From: a virus
IMG/VR virus record: IMGVR_UViG_3300050821_001596
Coordinates: 1 to 46,873 of that record
Reading direction: 5' to 3' (one strand)
Length of the DNA: 46,873 nucleotides
Shown here: in pieces, positions 33,652-40,822 of the stretch
Numbering within the stretch: the stretch's first letter is position 1
Layout: each line of letters starts with the position of its first letter
The notes under the pieces: generated by a model
The model's database searches: none
What the model was told of the DNA's origin: nothing
What the model saw: only the letters and a program-made list of their open reading frames with translations
Made by a program: the position numbers and the translations under genes

Positions 33652-34644
33652 CTATGTGCGAATGTCGTTTTCTTTGAACCACACCAGCAGTTCGTCCAGA
33701 GTCCGCGTGCGGCGCTGTGCGATCCACTTCGAGTGCTCGTGTGCTTTGCTTTCGGCTGCCGTCATCAACTCGTACATCGGCGTGACGACTTGCCCTCTCC
33801 TAATGAAGCGGGTGCATTTCATCGCGCTGCTGAAGACTCGTGCTAGCCATTCATCGCCGCCGATCAACTTGGCTGCCATGAACATGTTTTTGTAGTAGTC
33901 GTCTGTGAAGTGCCGCGCGTAGGCGCGTTCGCCTGCCCAGTGCAGGTGGATCATTTGTGGGTCAATCCAAACTTCTTTTCCGAGTAGCCAGAACTTCAGG
34001 TCGGTGTAAGTTTCCTCACCGCCGTAACCTTCGAAGCCCTGCCAGTACCCGCCTGTCTCTTTCCATGCGCTGTTGCGCACTGCGAAGCCGCCGTGTCCAG
34101 CGACCGCTACGCGGTACGGAGTCAGCGGCGTGAGGGGTTCACGGTATGGTTCGAGCGTCCAGAAGTCTCGCTTCAGGGACAGCTTGTATTCGTAGTTCGT
34201 GCCCTCGCCGTGGAAGAACCGCGTCGTGGAATGCAGGAAGTCAATGTTGTGCGCTTCCATTGAGTTCACGCCGCGTGCGAAGTACCCCGGCGTAGGAAGA
34301 CAGTGGTTGTCGAAGAAGAACAGGTATTTCCCGTTCGCATTCTCCGTTACGATCTGCCGCGCTGCGGGTGGTGACATCGGCTGTACGACGTGGAGGAACT
34401 CACCAACGTGTCCAGTCTTTTCGGTGTAATGCTTGATCCGAACTATGTCTTCTGTGGCCTTCTCAATTCCGTTGGCGCAGATGCGGAACTCGTAGCTGAG
34501 TCCGCTGCGCTCCAAGTCCATGATGCAAGACTCAATCGTTAGCCACAGGCCCATCTCCGGGCCGCGGTGCGCAATGATGACGCTCACGTCCACTGGCTTG
34601 CTTACTTGCAGGCCGGACGATGGAATCAGACTTGGGATTTTCAT
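33652..34644 (-). CDS. GT-A glycosyltransferase (GT2/GT27-like) within the head module
   Basis: 330 residues from ATG 34644. VSVIIAHRGPEMGLWLTIES begins a GT-A fold. GKYLFFFDNHCLP is where a DXD/DXH metal motif lies. FEGYGGEETYTDLKFWLLG with a later MIHLHW closely matches the catalytic region of polypeptide GalNAc-transferase-like enzymes. A soluble enzyme with no membrane helix. Between SprT-like protease and portal genes, so co-expressed with virion proteins; a virion protein is a plausible acceptor. Confidence 0.75.
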   Translation of the reverse strand: MKIPSLIPSSGLQVSKPVDVSVIIAHRGPEMGLWLTIESCIMDLERSGLSYEFRICANGIEKATEDIVRIKHYTEKTGHVGEFLHVVQPMSPPAARQIVTENANGKYLFFFDNHCLPTPGYFARGVNSMEAHNIDFLHSTTRFFHGEGTNYEYKLSLKRDFWTLEPYREPLTPLTPYRVAVAGHGGFAVRNSAWKETGGYWQGFEGYGGEETYTDLKFWLLGKEVWIDPQMIHLHWAGERAYARHFTDDYYKNMFMAAKLIGGDEWLARVFSSAMKCTRFIRRGQVVTPMYELMTAAESKAHEHSKWIAQRRTRTLDELLVWFKENDIRT

Positions 34645-34655
34645 AAGATCAGGCG

Positions 34656-35087
34656 TCAGAACAAGCTGATGCCTTTGAGAAGCGCGCCCTTCTTGAAGGC
34701 CCCGCGTTCTCCGAGCTTCACTCTCCACTCCTCAAACAGCGGGCCGTGGTTATCGCGCATACCCGTGGCGATGTGGATCATCTCGTGTAGCAGCGTGCTT
34801 AACTTGATGGAACGTGTGGGGTTCTTTTCCCGGTTCATCAGAAGCACAAAACTGTGACGGTGGTCGTCAGCCTGATTGAGAGAAGCAATGTCCTTCTCTT
34901 CACCGGGCAGAGACCACCGCACGATTACGTTCTGTGGTAGCTCTCCGTAGAAAAATTTTTTGTTGATGACGGAGTACCACTTCTTCAACGATGGATCAGA
35001 CCGCATTGCCTCCCCCACAGAGTGCTTGGTGTTAAACTCCACGCACTTGCGAGGCGCGGGCGATTCCATGTCGAACGCTAGCTCCAT
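34656..35087 (-). CDS. SprT-like zinc metalloprotease
   Basis: 143 residues. LLHEMIHIATGMRDNHGPLF carries the HExxH zinc motif plus a later His as third ligand, the SprT/Spartan-type core. KKWYSVINKKFFYGELP is the usual opening of the domain (N..ff.g.Lp). No zinc ribbon or DNA-binding tail is seen. It may digest DNA-bound or capsid-associated protein. The start (35087, or ATG 35069) overlaps the terminase end. Confidence 0.75.
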   Translation of the reverse strand: MELAFDMESPAPRKCVEFNTKHSVGEAMRSDPSLKKWYSVINKKFFYGELPQNVIVRWSLPGEEKDIASLNQADDHRHSFVLLMNREKNPTRSIKLSTLLHEMIHIATGMRDNHGPLFEEWRVKLGERGAFKKGALLKGISLF

Positions 35088-36429
35088 GAGCGGCGAGAGC
35101 GAGACTGATTACACAGTCATCATGCTGCCCCGGAGGCGCGCTATATTTGATATTGCCGTTGCTGTTGATCTCGTACTCGAAGTTGCGAAGCTCCTTGATG
35201 AGCATCTGAAGCTGTGGGAATGAAATGCGCCCGAACTCGATGTCTGCTCTCAGCTTCTCTATCAACTCCTGCTTGGAGCGATTCGAGATGATGAAACATT
35301 CAACCGGGACGCCTGCGCTCCGCACATCTTCAACGATTGGATCGCCAAGGCCAGTGCCGTCCATGAAGCATCGCGCTCTGTTGTAGAGCCTCGATACTTC
35401 GATGATGCGGCGCTTCTGCACTGCCCACGACATCTCGTTGAAGCGAGCGTAGTAGACAACGTGCCGACGAAGAACGTCGATAACGATGATGACGGTGTAG
35501 TCCTTCTTACGCGCCAGATCGACGCCCATCACGTATCGCTGACCAGTGATCGGTGTTTCGTTGATGGGCAGGCCACGTGCATCGACCAGACCCTTCTTGA
35601 TGCAGCCTTCGATACCACGGAAGACGCCAGCCGACTCCAACATGAATCGGGCAGCAATTTCCTGCTCGAACACGTCAGACGGCATGTTCTTCTGCATCAT
35701 CTGGATGCGCTGTGGTTTGACGTAGGGGTTAGTCCACGTCGGCATTCTAATCGAAAGCCACTCTGGGTTCGGGTCCACGTCGCCTAAGAGCAGGCCGGAC
35801 TTGTCACCCTTGCAATACTCGTCGTAGAAAAAGTTGCGACCCTTCGGTGTCGAGATGATGACCATGCGGCCATCGGTCTGCGTCATCGTGGTCCACACGG
35901 ATTCGTATGAAGCCTGCGAGATACGCGCGGCCTCGTCGAGAATGGCGAAGTGAACGCCGAATCCTCGGAGGTTGTCATCGTTCTCTGCCGACTTGAACTC
36001 AATCGCGGAGTGAACAGCGCCGTCTGGCTCAAGTAGTTCGAGTCGCAGATCGGCTTTGTATTCTGTAAATGTGTCTTTGGGCAGCAGCCGCTTAACCAAG
36101 CGGTATGCCATCTCCGACTGCTTGTACGACGGGGCGACCCACCAGTTGAGTGAGTCTGCGTTCTCCCACGCCATGCGGGCGATCAGGATCGAGCAACCGT
36201 AGGTCTTACCGAACTTAGTGCCGCACGCTCCGACCACAAACTTCAGATCGGGATATGCCAGCGGCAAGCTCTGGTAGGCTTGATAGTCGAAGCCTCCGGT
36301 GCCGGGGTTGAATATCACCCGGCCATCGCTGAGCCTGCGCGCATCGAACGCGTTGATTAGCTCAGCCTGCCTCGGGTGTGCGCTGGGTAGGTGAAGCTCA
36401 ACAGGGACTTGCCGGGTGATCCCGGCCAT
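35032..36429 (-). CDS. terL: Terminase large subunit
   Basis: 465 residues from ATG 36429; the longer reading frame is a shadow of the small subunit. ATPase: VVGACGTKFGKT (Walker A with Cys and Lys, atypical), FAILDEAAR (Walker B), ISTPKG (motif III). Nuclease: VMGVDLARKKDY, then FMDGTGLGD, then QHDDCVISLALA, giving the three acidic metal sites. It packages DNA into the portal. No strong ribosome site precedes this ATG. Confidence 0.88.
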   Translation of the reverse strand: MAGITRQVPVELHLPSAHPRQAELINAFDARRLSDGRVIFNPGTGGFDYQAYQSLPLAYPDLKFVVGACGTKFGKTYGCSILIARMAWENADSLNWWVAPSYKQSEMAYRLVKRLLPKDTFTEYKADLRLELLEPDGAVHSAIEFKSAENDDNLRGFGVHFAILDEAARISQASYESVWTTMTQTDGRMVIISTPKGRNFFYDEYCKGDKSGLLLGDVDPNPEWLSIRMPTWTNPYVKPQRIQMMQKNMPSDVFEQEIAARFMLESAGVFRGIEGCIKKGLVDARGLPINETPITGQRYVMGVDLARKKDYTVIIVIDVLRRHVVYYARFNEMSWAVQKRRIIEVSRLYNRARCFMDGTGLGDPIVEDVRSAGVPVECFIISNRSKQELIEKLRADIEFGRISFPQLQMLIKELRNFEYEINSNGNIKYSAPPGQHDDCVISLALAAHGASVRHGIARASQVRGV

Positions 36430-36469
36430 GAGGGCACTGCCCGTTCCCTGATAATTGACGGCCTGATGC

Positions 36470-37192
36470 CTACCCACGTAGCACCCTTGTGGGCGCGGGG
36501 GCGGTTGGCTCTGGGGCCTGCTGTTCTCTTGGGGCGTCGGAGAAGTCCGCATCAAACTTCGCGCGGATCGCTCTGTCCTCATCAGACTCGTATGCGCCCG
36601 GAAGCAACTTGACTTCCTGCGCCTCGATGGTCTTCAGTTCTTCGTCAGACTCTACAGCCGTGACACTGACACCACCGCCTTTGGCGACGTGAGCCTTGAA
36701 CACGAACTGGGTCTTCGTGAGGTTGCCGAGGTTCTTGGGTAGTACACCCAGCCCTTGCAGCGCCTCGATGATTTCTTTTTCCAACTCCCACTCAAACTTT
36801 GTGTGGGCCAGCCACGTGTTCGTGCCGTACTCACACTTCTTGGTGGACTTGGCTAACTCAACCTTGATGCGCTCGTAACCACGACGAAGGTCAGACACGA
36901 ACAGCGAGATGTCGTCACCTTTGACGATCTCCTCAGCCACTCGTTTTCGGATTAGTTCCTTGTCGGTGCGTATGCTTTTTTCGTTGACCTTGAAAATGCG
37001 GGCCAACTCAAGGTTGTTAAGATCGGGGCGCACGCCCATCAAATACATAACCGCATCGCGGCGATCTTCGACTTCTAATTTCTCTTCACTACCTGAGTTC
37101 ATTAAGGCTTCGGCGCGGAGGACCAATGACTCACTCCGCGTCGGGAAGGTGTTAACGACAGGTAGCAATGCTGACTTCTGTTCTTCAGGCAT
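36470..37192 (-). CDS. terS: Terminase small subunit candidate
   Basis: 240 residues. An N-terminal helix-turn-helix-like region (NNLELARIFKVNEKSIRTDKE), a helical middle with coiled-coil character, and an acidic Pro-rich tail. Placed directly before terL with good ribosome site GGGAGAG. This size and position are those of DNA-recognising small terminase subunits, although family motifs are weak. Confidence 0.65.
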   Translation of the reverse strand: MPEEQKSALLPVVNTFPTRSESLVLRAEALMNSGSEEKLEVEDRRDAVMYLMGVRPDLNNLELARIFKVNEKSIRTDKELIRKRVAEEIVKGDDISLFVSDLRRGYERIKVELAKSTKKCEYGTNTWLAHTKFEWELEKEIIEALQGLGVLPKNLGNLTKTQFVFKAHVAKGGGVSVTAVESDEELKTIEAQEVKLLPGAYESDEDRAIRAKFDADFSDAPREQQAPEPTAPAPTRVLRG

Positions 37193-37232
37193 AGGACTCT
37201 CCCTGCGTTAAAGTCAGCAGTTGACTACGGGC

Positions 37233-37430
37233 TTAGCCCTTGTTGTGGTGGAAGTGATGTTCGTTGATAGCGAAGACCAACCGACGCTCTTCGGCAACGT
37301 TCCCGCTGCGCTTGGCGGCGGCGAGCTTCTCGTGAAGCTCAGCTACCGGGATCGGCTTGTCTTCGCTTATATGAAGGTCTTTGTGAAGAAGGCCCTTGTG
37401 TGAGGGCTTGATGTGGATGGAGTCAGACAT
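37233..37430 (-). CDS. Small hypothetical protein
   Basis: 65 residues from ATG 37430 behind AGGGAA: charged, with a helix (AELHEKLAAAKRSG) and His-rich end (NEHHFHHNKG), perhaps metal-binding. No family. Confidence 0.55.
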   Translation of the reverse strand: MSDSIHIKPSHKGLLHKDLHISEDKPIPVAELHEKLAAAKRSGNVAEERRLVFAINEHHFHHNKG

Positions 37431-37431
37431 G

Positions 37432-37701
37432 TTAGTTCCCTGCGTCTGAGTCCGGCGCAGCAAACTCTGAGCCACGGAACGATTTTCCGTTCTCGTCATA
37501 GTGCCGAGAGTTACGCTGTCCGCGCATCTGTTCCCTTGGGCAGGGAGGGTTGGCAATCTTGTCCATTGCCGCTTTCACGGGATCAGATTTGCTGTCCACT
37601 AACGGGGCGCGTTTTCCGATCTCGACTTTGGCCTGATCGACTTTCTTCACAGCAATCGTCGGGCCTCCACTAACTGTGAGGCCAGAGTTGATGTCAGACA
37701 T
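37432..37701 (-). CDS. Small hypothetical protein
   Basis: 89 residues, polar and probably disordered, starting MSDINSGLTVSGG; ends HYDENGKSFRGSEF. It includes the first copy of a 26-base sequence also found at 39167-39192. Start is coupled (TAATG) to a 26-residue peptide gene upstream. Confidence 0.5.
   Translation of the reverse strand: MSDINSGLTVSGGPTIAVKKVDQAKVEIGKRAPLVDSKSDPVKAAMDKIANPPCPREQMRGQRNSRHYDENGKSFRGSEFAAPDSDAGN
37523..37548. repeat. 26-base direct repeat, copy 1
   Basis: Identical over 26 bases to 39167-39192. This copy lies inside the gene at 37432-37701 (coding PPCPREQM on the minus strand); the other is in the tRNA region. Confidence 0.85.
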
Positions 37702-37781
37702 TATTTCTTTCCTTTGCCCATTGGCATTGGTTTGCCTGCGGGCGATGGCTTCAGTACTGCGGGTGAGGGATTGCTTTTCAT
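37701..37781 (-). CDS. 26-residue Pro/Lys-rich peptide
   Basis: ATG 37781, preceded by AAAGGAAA, encodes a peptide ending GKPMPMGKGKK. Stop overlaps the next ATG (TAATG). Short Lys-rich peptides like this are common in this part of phage genomes; function unknown. Confidence 0.4.
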   Translation of the reverse strand: MKSNPSPAVLKPSPAGKPMPMGKGKK

Positions 37782-37816
37782 TTGGATAGGTTTCCTTTCA
37801 GAGGATGAGCGACCGA

Positions 37817-38113
37817 CTACTCGTTCGAGGCGTGGGTGCCAGTGCTGCCATTACCGCTGGTGGTCAGTGCCTTGTCGTCTTCGTCGTTGTCCGGCGAACC
37901 TTTGTAGAGGCTTCCCTGACCGTTGCTGACGCGGTTACTGGGGCCAAGCAAGCTGCTGTCCAGCTTCTTGCCAGAGTTGATGGCGGGTGCGGGTGTCGGA
38001 CCTGCTCCGACTGTGCCTTTGGCGATCTTTCCTGCCGAATCGCCGCCCGAGGGCAGTCCATTGATGCCCCGGTCGATGCTGTCTGATACTTTCACGAGCT
38101 TTGCTGCTTCCAT
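37817..38113 (-). CDS. Small disordered protein
   Basis: 98 residues rich in Gly, Ser, Asp, starting MEAAKLVKVSDS behind GAAGGAAA. No domain. Probably a flexible protein expressed at the start of the late block. Confidence 0.5.
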   Translation of the reverse strand: MEAAKLVKVSDSIDRGINGLPSGGDSAGKIAKGTVGAGPTPAPAINSGKKLDSSLLGPSNRVSNGQGSLYKGSPDNDEDDKALTTSGNGSTGTHASNE

Positions 38114-38163
38114 CTTGATTTCCTTCTTATGAGTGCGGGATACCTCGTGACGAGGCTTGATGC

Positions 38164-38361
38164 TTAGAACTGAAAGATTCCGTCTTGGTCGTACTGGTCC
38201 GGGCCGTTACCAATCGTGAGTGACGCGTCGAGTGCTTGCTGCGCGTGCGATCTCATGCCTGTGTCGCTTGGCTGGTTGAGTGAACGCTCTGACGCTTGCG
38301 GTACTGCGAGAAGATCACCGACTGGATTAGCGACCGCAGGCGATGCAACGTTGGTAGCCAT
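38164..38361 (-). CDS. Small disordered protein, first gene of the late block
   Basis: 65 residues from ATG 38361 with AAGGA upstream. Ala/Ser/Asn-rich, no motif. The longer ORF runs through a terminator hairpin and is not used. Confidence 0.5.
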   Translation of the reverse strand: MATNVASPAVANPVGDLLAVPQASERSLNQPSDTGMRSHAQQALDASLTIGNGPDQYDQDGIFQF

Positions 38362-38394
38362 GATTGCTGTCCTTGTGTTTCGGTATGAAATAGA

Positions 38395-38427
38395 AAAGGC
38401 CCCGTTCCGATTAGGAACAGAGCCTTT
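38395..38427 (-). terminator. Terminator upstream of the late structural block
   Basis: A 14-bp stem (two G-T pairs), five-base loop, and TTTTCTATTTC following leftward. It would stop transcripts coming from the tRNA cluster before the structural genes. A second short hairpin (38432-38450) precedes it. Confidence 0.75.
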
Positions 38428-38512
38428 GGGTCCGGCGTTCTTCACGCCGGGGATGTAATCGCAAAGGAGATCGCTTTCGCGCCCTCCAAGCTAGAATTTT
38501 GTGCTGGTCTCC

Positions 38513-38671
38513 TCACGGAACCCACCAGCGAAGGGGTCTTCGTATTTCGCGTTTCGCGTACGAGATTGAACGCTCTGCCGGAGCAGAAATTAAGACGCTC
38601 GCTTCGGTTCGCCTGCGCTTCTTGGCAAGTCCGCTCTGGTAATCCTGCGCTGCGTCTATGACTAGCGACAT
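38513..38671 (-). CDS. Possible 52-residue basic protein
   Basis: ATG 38671 opens 52 codons without stop: MSLVIDAAQDYQSGLAKKRR, later ISYAKREIRRPLRWWVP. Basic and possibly nucleic-acid binding. Ribosome site is weak (GAAAGCT). It would fill the gap between tRNA-Ala and the late block. Confidence 0.3.
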   Translation of the reverse strand: MSLVIDAAQDYQSGLAKKRRRTEASVLISAPAERSISYAKREIRRPLRWWVP

Positions 38672-38711
38672 ATTTCAGCTTTCATGAAGAGGCTTTGTCG
38701 CTGCGTTAGTT

Positions 38712-38786
38712 TGGTGGACAACTCCGGGTTCGAACCGGAGACTCAAGCGTGCAAGGCTAGTGTGTTCCCAGCTATACCAGTCGCCC
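38712..38786 (-). tRNA. tRNA-Ala (anticodon TGC)
   Basis: 75 bases with encoded CCA. Acceptor 38786-38780 pairs with 38722-38716 with G-T pairs; anticodon loop CTTGCAC; T arm TCCGG-TTCGAAC-CCGGA perfect. One mismatch each in D and anticodon stems suggests slight decay or relaxed fold. Confidence 0.85.
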
Positions 38787-38845
38787 ACGTAAAATCGTGT
38801 GTCGTTTCCTGTGACAGTTTGCGCAGCGTTTCACTGAAGTCAAAA

Positions 38846-38919
38846 TGGCAGCCAGACTAGGATTCGAACCTAGATAAGCAGATTCAGAATCTACTGTCCT
38901 GCCGTTGAACGATCTAGCT
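38846..38919 (-). tRNA. tRNA-Gln (anticodon CTG)
   Basis: 74 bases with encoded CCA. All four stems pair: AGCTAGA with TCTGGCT, GTTC with GGAC, GTAGA with TCTGC; loop TTCTGAA; T arm CTAGG-TTCGAAT-CCTAG. Confidence 0.9.
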
Positions 38920-39369
38920 GTGAAGGCTCGTCGAGGCGAAGTCAACGAGCCAAGGTATTTCTAAAAGCTGCCCACGACTATAACGTGCGGCGGTTGGGAG
39001 TTTCACACCTGACTGGAGTGTTGATCTTGGGAACCAGTCATTCATCCCATCTTGTCACCTTCTCAGTCTCCTATGTTGCACAATGAGGACGACCGAGCTT
39101 TGCTCAACTGATGTGCGGTTGTCGAGCTAGTTCCGCGTGGTGACACCACGTTCAGACCGCAGCCCTCGCATCTGTTCCCTTGGGCAGGGAGGCTGTGCGG
39201 TGCGGTTACATCGTGCGAGCCTATACTAACCGTGCGAGGCGTTTCGTAGACGCTGCGTGGGTGTTCAGGGTGTCGCTACGAATTTCAAAAATACTTTGCA
39301 GTTGCCGACCGGGTAACTTCTTGCATTGTCCGACTCACCGCAACTGCAATACCGCGCAAGCGCAGCATG
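38914..39369 (-). other. Spacer between tRNA genes, no clear gene
   Basis: About 450 bases between tRNA-Gln and tRNA-Asn. It holds copy 2 of the 26-base repeat, a hairpin-rich stretch at 39000-39050, and a 43-codon minus-strand frame (39045 to 38914, MNDWFPRS start, weak ribosome site, ending inside tRNA-Gln), which I do not trust as a gene. Confidence 0.4.
39167..39192. repeat. 26-base direct repeat, copy 2
   Basis: Exact copy of 37523-37548, here in noncoding sequence between tRNA genes. Confidence 0.85.
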
Positions 39370-39444
39370 TGGCTGGGACGGCAGGACTCGAACCTGCAAC
39401 CGCTCGGTTAACAGCCGAGTGCTCTGCCATTGAGCTACCTCCCA
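39370..39444 (-). tRNA. tRNA-Asn (anticodon GTT)
   Basis: 75 bases with CCA. Anticodon arm CTCGG-CTGTTAA-CCGAG and T arm GCAGG-TTCGAGT-CCTGC are perfect; D stem GCTC with GAGC. One G-G mismatch in the acceptor stem. Confidence 0.92.
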
Positions 39445-39447
39445 ATA

Positions 39448-39523
39448 TGGAGCCGACGAAGGGAGTCGAACCCCTAACCTGCCGATTACAGATCGGCTGC
39501 TCTGCCAGTTGAGCTACGTGGGC
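39448..39523 (-). tRNA. tRNA-Thr (anticodon TGT) with C at position 33
   Basis: 76 bases with CCA. Anticodon arm GCCGA-TCTGTAA-TCGGC gives anticodon TGT, but position 33 is C where T is almost universal. Acceptor has one C-C mismatch. D and T arms pair normally; only three bases from tRNA-Asn. Confidence 0.8.
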
Positions 39524-40100
39524 GAAAAGTCTTTGAGAGCCGTTCAGCCGCCGTGCTCGGCATAAGGCTCCCGAAAGCAGACCGGGAGTGGGGCCGATCT
39601 GCGACACGGAATGAGTTCCTGTGGTTGCGACTTATGCCATTGCTGCGCTGGACCCCGATGGAACTGAGTTGGAACGATTGATGTCTGCCGGGGCGCGCTC
39701 TTGTGCGCCATCCGTTATACGGCCCTTCCACAATGAAGCGGGAAACGTATCGTCACCTAACTACGTTGGGACACGCGGCGGTTACCGCGTGATCGCATCT
39801 CTACGACTGACTCCCAAAACTAGGCCAGAGACATGACGGCGTTGCGACCTTGGCGGGTATCCCCGTTTAGGTATCCGTGTCCGACAGACTCTCCGGCGAG
39901 ATCAAAATTATGTAAGGCCGGGGCTGATCCGCAGATTGCGGTCGGCGATCCCGGCCCTGTTCTATAACCCACATAGCGTGGGGAAAGCTCCGGCGCAGGC
40001 GCGGCGAAAGCGTGTCCAGAGCAGGTTTCAATGAAGGTCGTGAGCGATGTATAGTGTACGGCCTCAACCCGGAGGGAGGCGCTCTTATGGCTCAGTATCA
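39524..40100. other. Noncoding, hairpin-rich leader region of the leftward transcript
   Basis: No convincing gene. Hairpins: 39568-39588 (6 bp), 39772-39791 (7 bp), and a nested structure 39916-39956 (7-bp outer stem, inner 5-bp stem 39929-39933 with 39937-39941), none with a T run. The leftward promoter at 40101-40129 would transcribe it ahead of the tRNA genes, so a structured leader or small RNA is possible. Confidence 0.4.
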
Positions 40101-40129
40101 ATACTATCAGGTACCAACTAAGTTGTCAA
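40101..40129 (-). promoter_or_regulatory. Leftward sigma-70-type promoter
   Basis: Reading leftward TTGACA (40129-40124), 17 bases, TAGTAT (40106-40101). The -35 box overlaps AAGTTGTCAA, which shares eight bases with the palindrome at 40261-40273, so it may be repressed there. It points to the tRNA cluster. Confidence 0.7.
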
Positions 40130-40182
40130 GCACTTATCGTGTAGACCACTGAAAACACGGGGAAAATAAATTTCTCACTATG

Positions 40183-40194
40183 AGACCTAGGTCT
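40183..40194. promoter_or_regulatory. Palindrome, possible operator
   Basis: AGACCTAGGTCT is a perfect 12-base palindrome in the AT-rich gap between divergent promoters. A protein-binding site is plausible. Confidence 0.4.
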
Positions 40195-40260
40195 GGTAGG
40201 GATCGTGGTTTTATAGGTAAGTTATTTGGGGTCAATAAGGTAAGAGGAATTGGTATGCGC

Positions 40261-40273
40261 CGACAACTTGTCG
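40261..40273. promoter_or_regulatory. Palindrome, possible operator
   Basis: CGACAACTTGTCG has perfect 6-base arms around one central base. It lies 26 bases before the rightward -35 box at 40299. Its half-site resembles the -35 area of the leftward promoter. Confidence 0.45.
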
Positions 40274-40298
40274 TGGCATTGCAACACACCTTTTATAG

Positions 40299-40327
40299 TT
40301 GACTTCTGAACCGATGCGTGATACCCT
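40299..40327 (+). promoter_or_regulatory. Weak rightward promoter
   Basis: TTGACT, 17 bases, TACCCT with TG just upstream (extended -10). Thirteen bases before ATG of the 40340 gene, so the leader would be very short. Confidence 0.4.
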
Positions 40328-40339
40328 AAGCAGGTTCCT

Positions 40340-40612
40340 ATGAAGAAGCCTTTACGCCTTACCAGCCGGGGCGACGAGTCACGTCGATACTCCCTCGGTA
40401 GTAGTCCATGCGGCAACTGCCAAAAGTACGCCCACGGCGGCTGCCGTCCGCGCCTCGACGGAACCCTCTGTTCCTGCGCCTGCGAACGCGCTCGGATCGC
40501 CCGCGACCAGTACGAACGCAAATCCGCCGCCGCGACGAGCGCCGGAGAGCCTCAACCCACTGTCGCCATAGCACTTGAAATCCTTCATCCGAGATACAAG
40601 AAGATGTTCTAA
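40340..40612 (+). CDS. Small cysteine-rich protein
   Basis: 90 residues with PCGNCQKYAHGGC, then CSCAC: six Cys, suggesting a zinc-bound fold; basic elsewhere. First gene of the rightward early block; AGG-type ribosome site. No family recognised. Confidence 0.5.
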   Translation: MKKPLRLTSRGDESRRYSLGSSPCGNCQKYAHGGCRPRLDGTLCSCACERARIARDQYERKSAAATSAGEPQPTVAIALEILHPRYKKMF

Positions 40613-40632
40613 GTGGCTTACACATTTTTCGG

Positions 40633-40661
40633 TTGACAAGAAACGTAAAGCGTGGTACTAT
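40633..40661 (+). promoter_or_regulatory. Tandem early promoter 1
   Basis: TTGACA, 17 bases, TACTAT. First of three closely spaced promoters ahead of the XRE gene at 40823. Confidence 0.75.
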
Positions 40662-40666
40662 CGTAG

Positions 40667-40700
40667 TTGACGGCAAGCCAACTATGCTTTATATAAGCAT
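40667..40700 (+). promoter_or_regulatory. Tandem early promoter 2 with operator-like repeats
   Basis: TTGACG (40667), 17 bases, TATATA (40690-40695). Inverted repeat arms TAGTTG/CAACTA (40664-40669, 40679-40684) cover the -35 side, and ATGCTT/AAGCAT (40684-40689, 40695-40700) flank the -10 box, the layout expected for repressor binding. Confidence 0.7.
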
Positions 40701-40772
40701 GGAAAATGCAGTGTACAGTGTACGCAAGCATCCGCTGCAAACCAGTGCTCGATTGAATACCGGAGTAACCAG

Positions 40773-40802
40773 TTGACACTTACGTCTGTTGTCAGCTAGT
40801 AT
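40773..40802 (+). promoter_or_regulatory. Tandem early promoter 3
   Basis: TTGACA, 18 bases, TAGTAT, ending about 20 bases before the ATG at 40823; transcripts would start near the AGGAGG site. Short inverted arms TGACA/TGTCA lie between the boxes. Confidence 0.6.
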
Positions 40803-40822
40803 TCACTCAGGAGGATTCGATC

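Noticed and set aside
39000-39060. tRNA-like sequence with GGGA/TCCC ends on the minus strand
   Set aside because: It has a 6-bp stem (GACTGG/CCAGTC) but no T-loop GTTCRA and no 7-base anticodon loop, so no tRNA fold.
39180-39512. Plus-strand 110-codon frame
   Set aside because: It reads antisense through two tRNA genes, so cannot be a protein gene.
39621-40101. Frames 39621-39836 (+) and 39820-40101 (-)
   Set aside because: No ribosome site. The minus frame would begin at or above its own promoter's transcription start. Composition is not gene-like.
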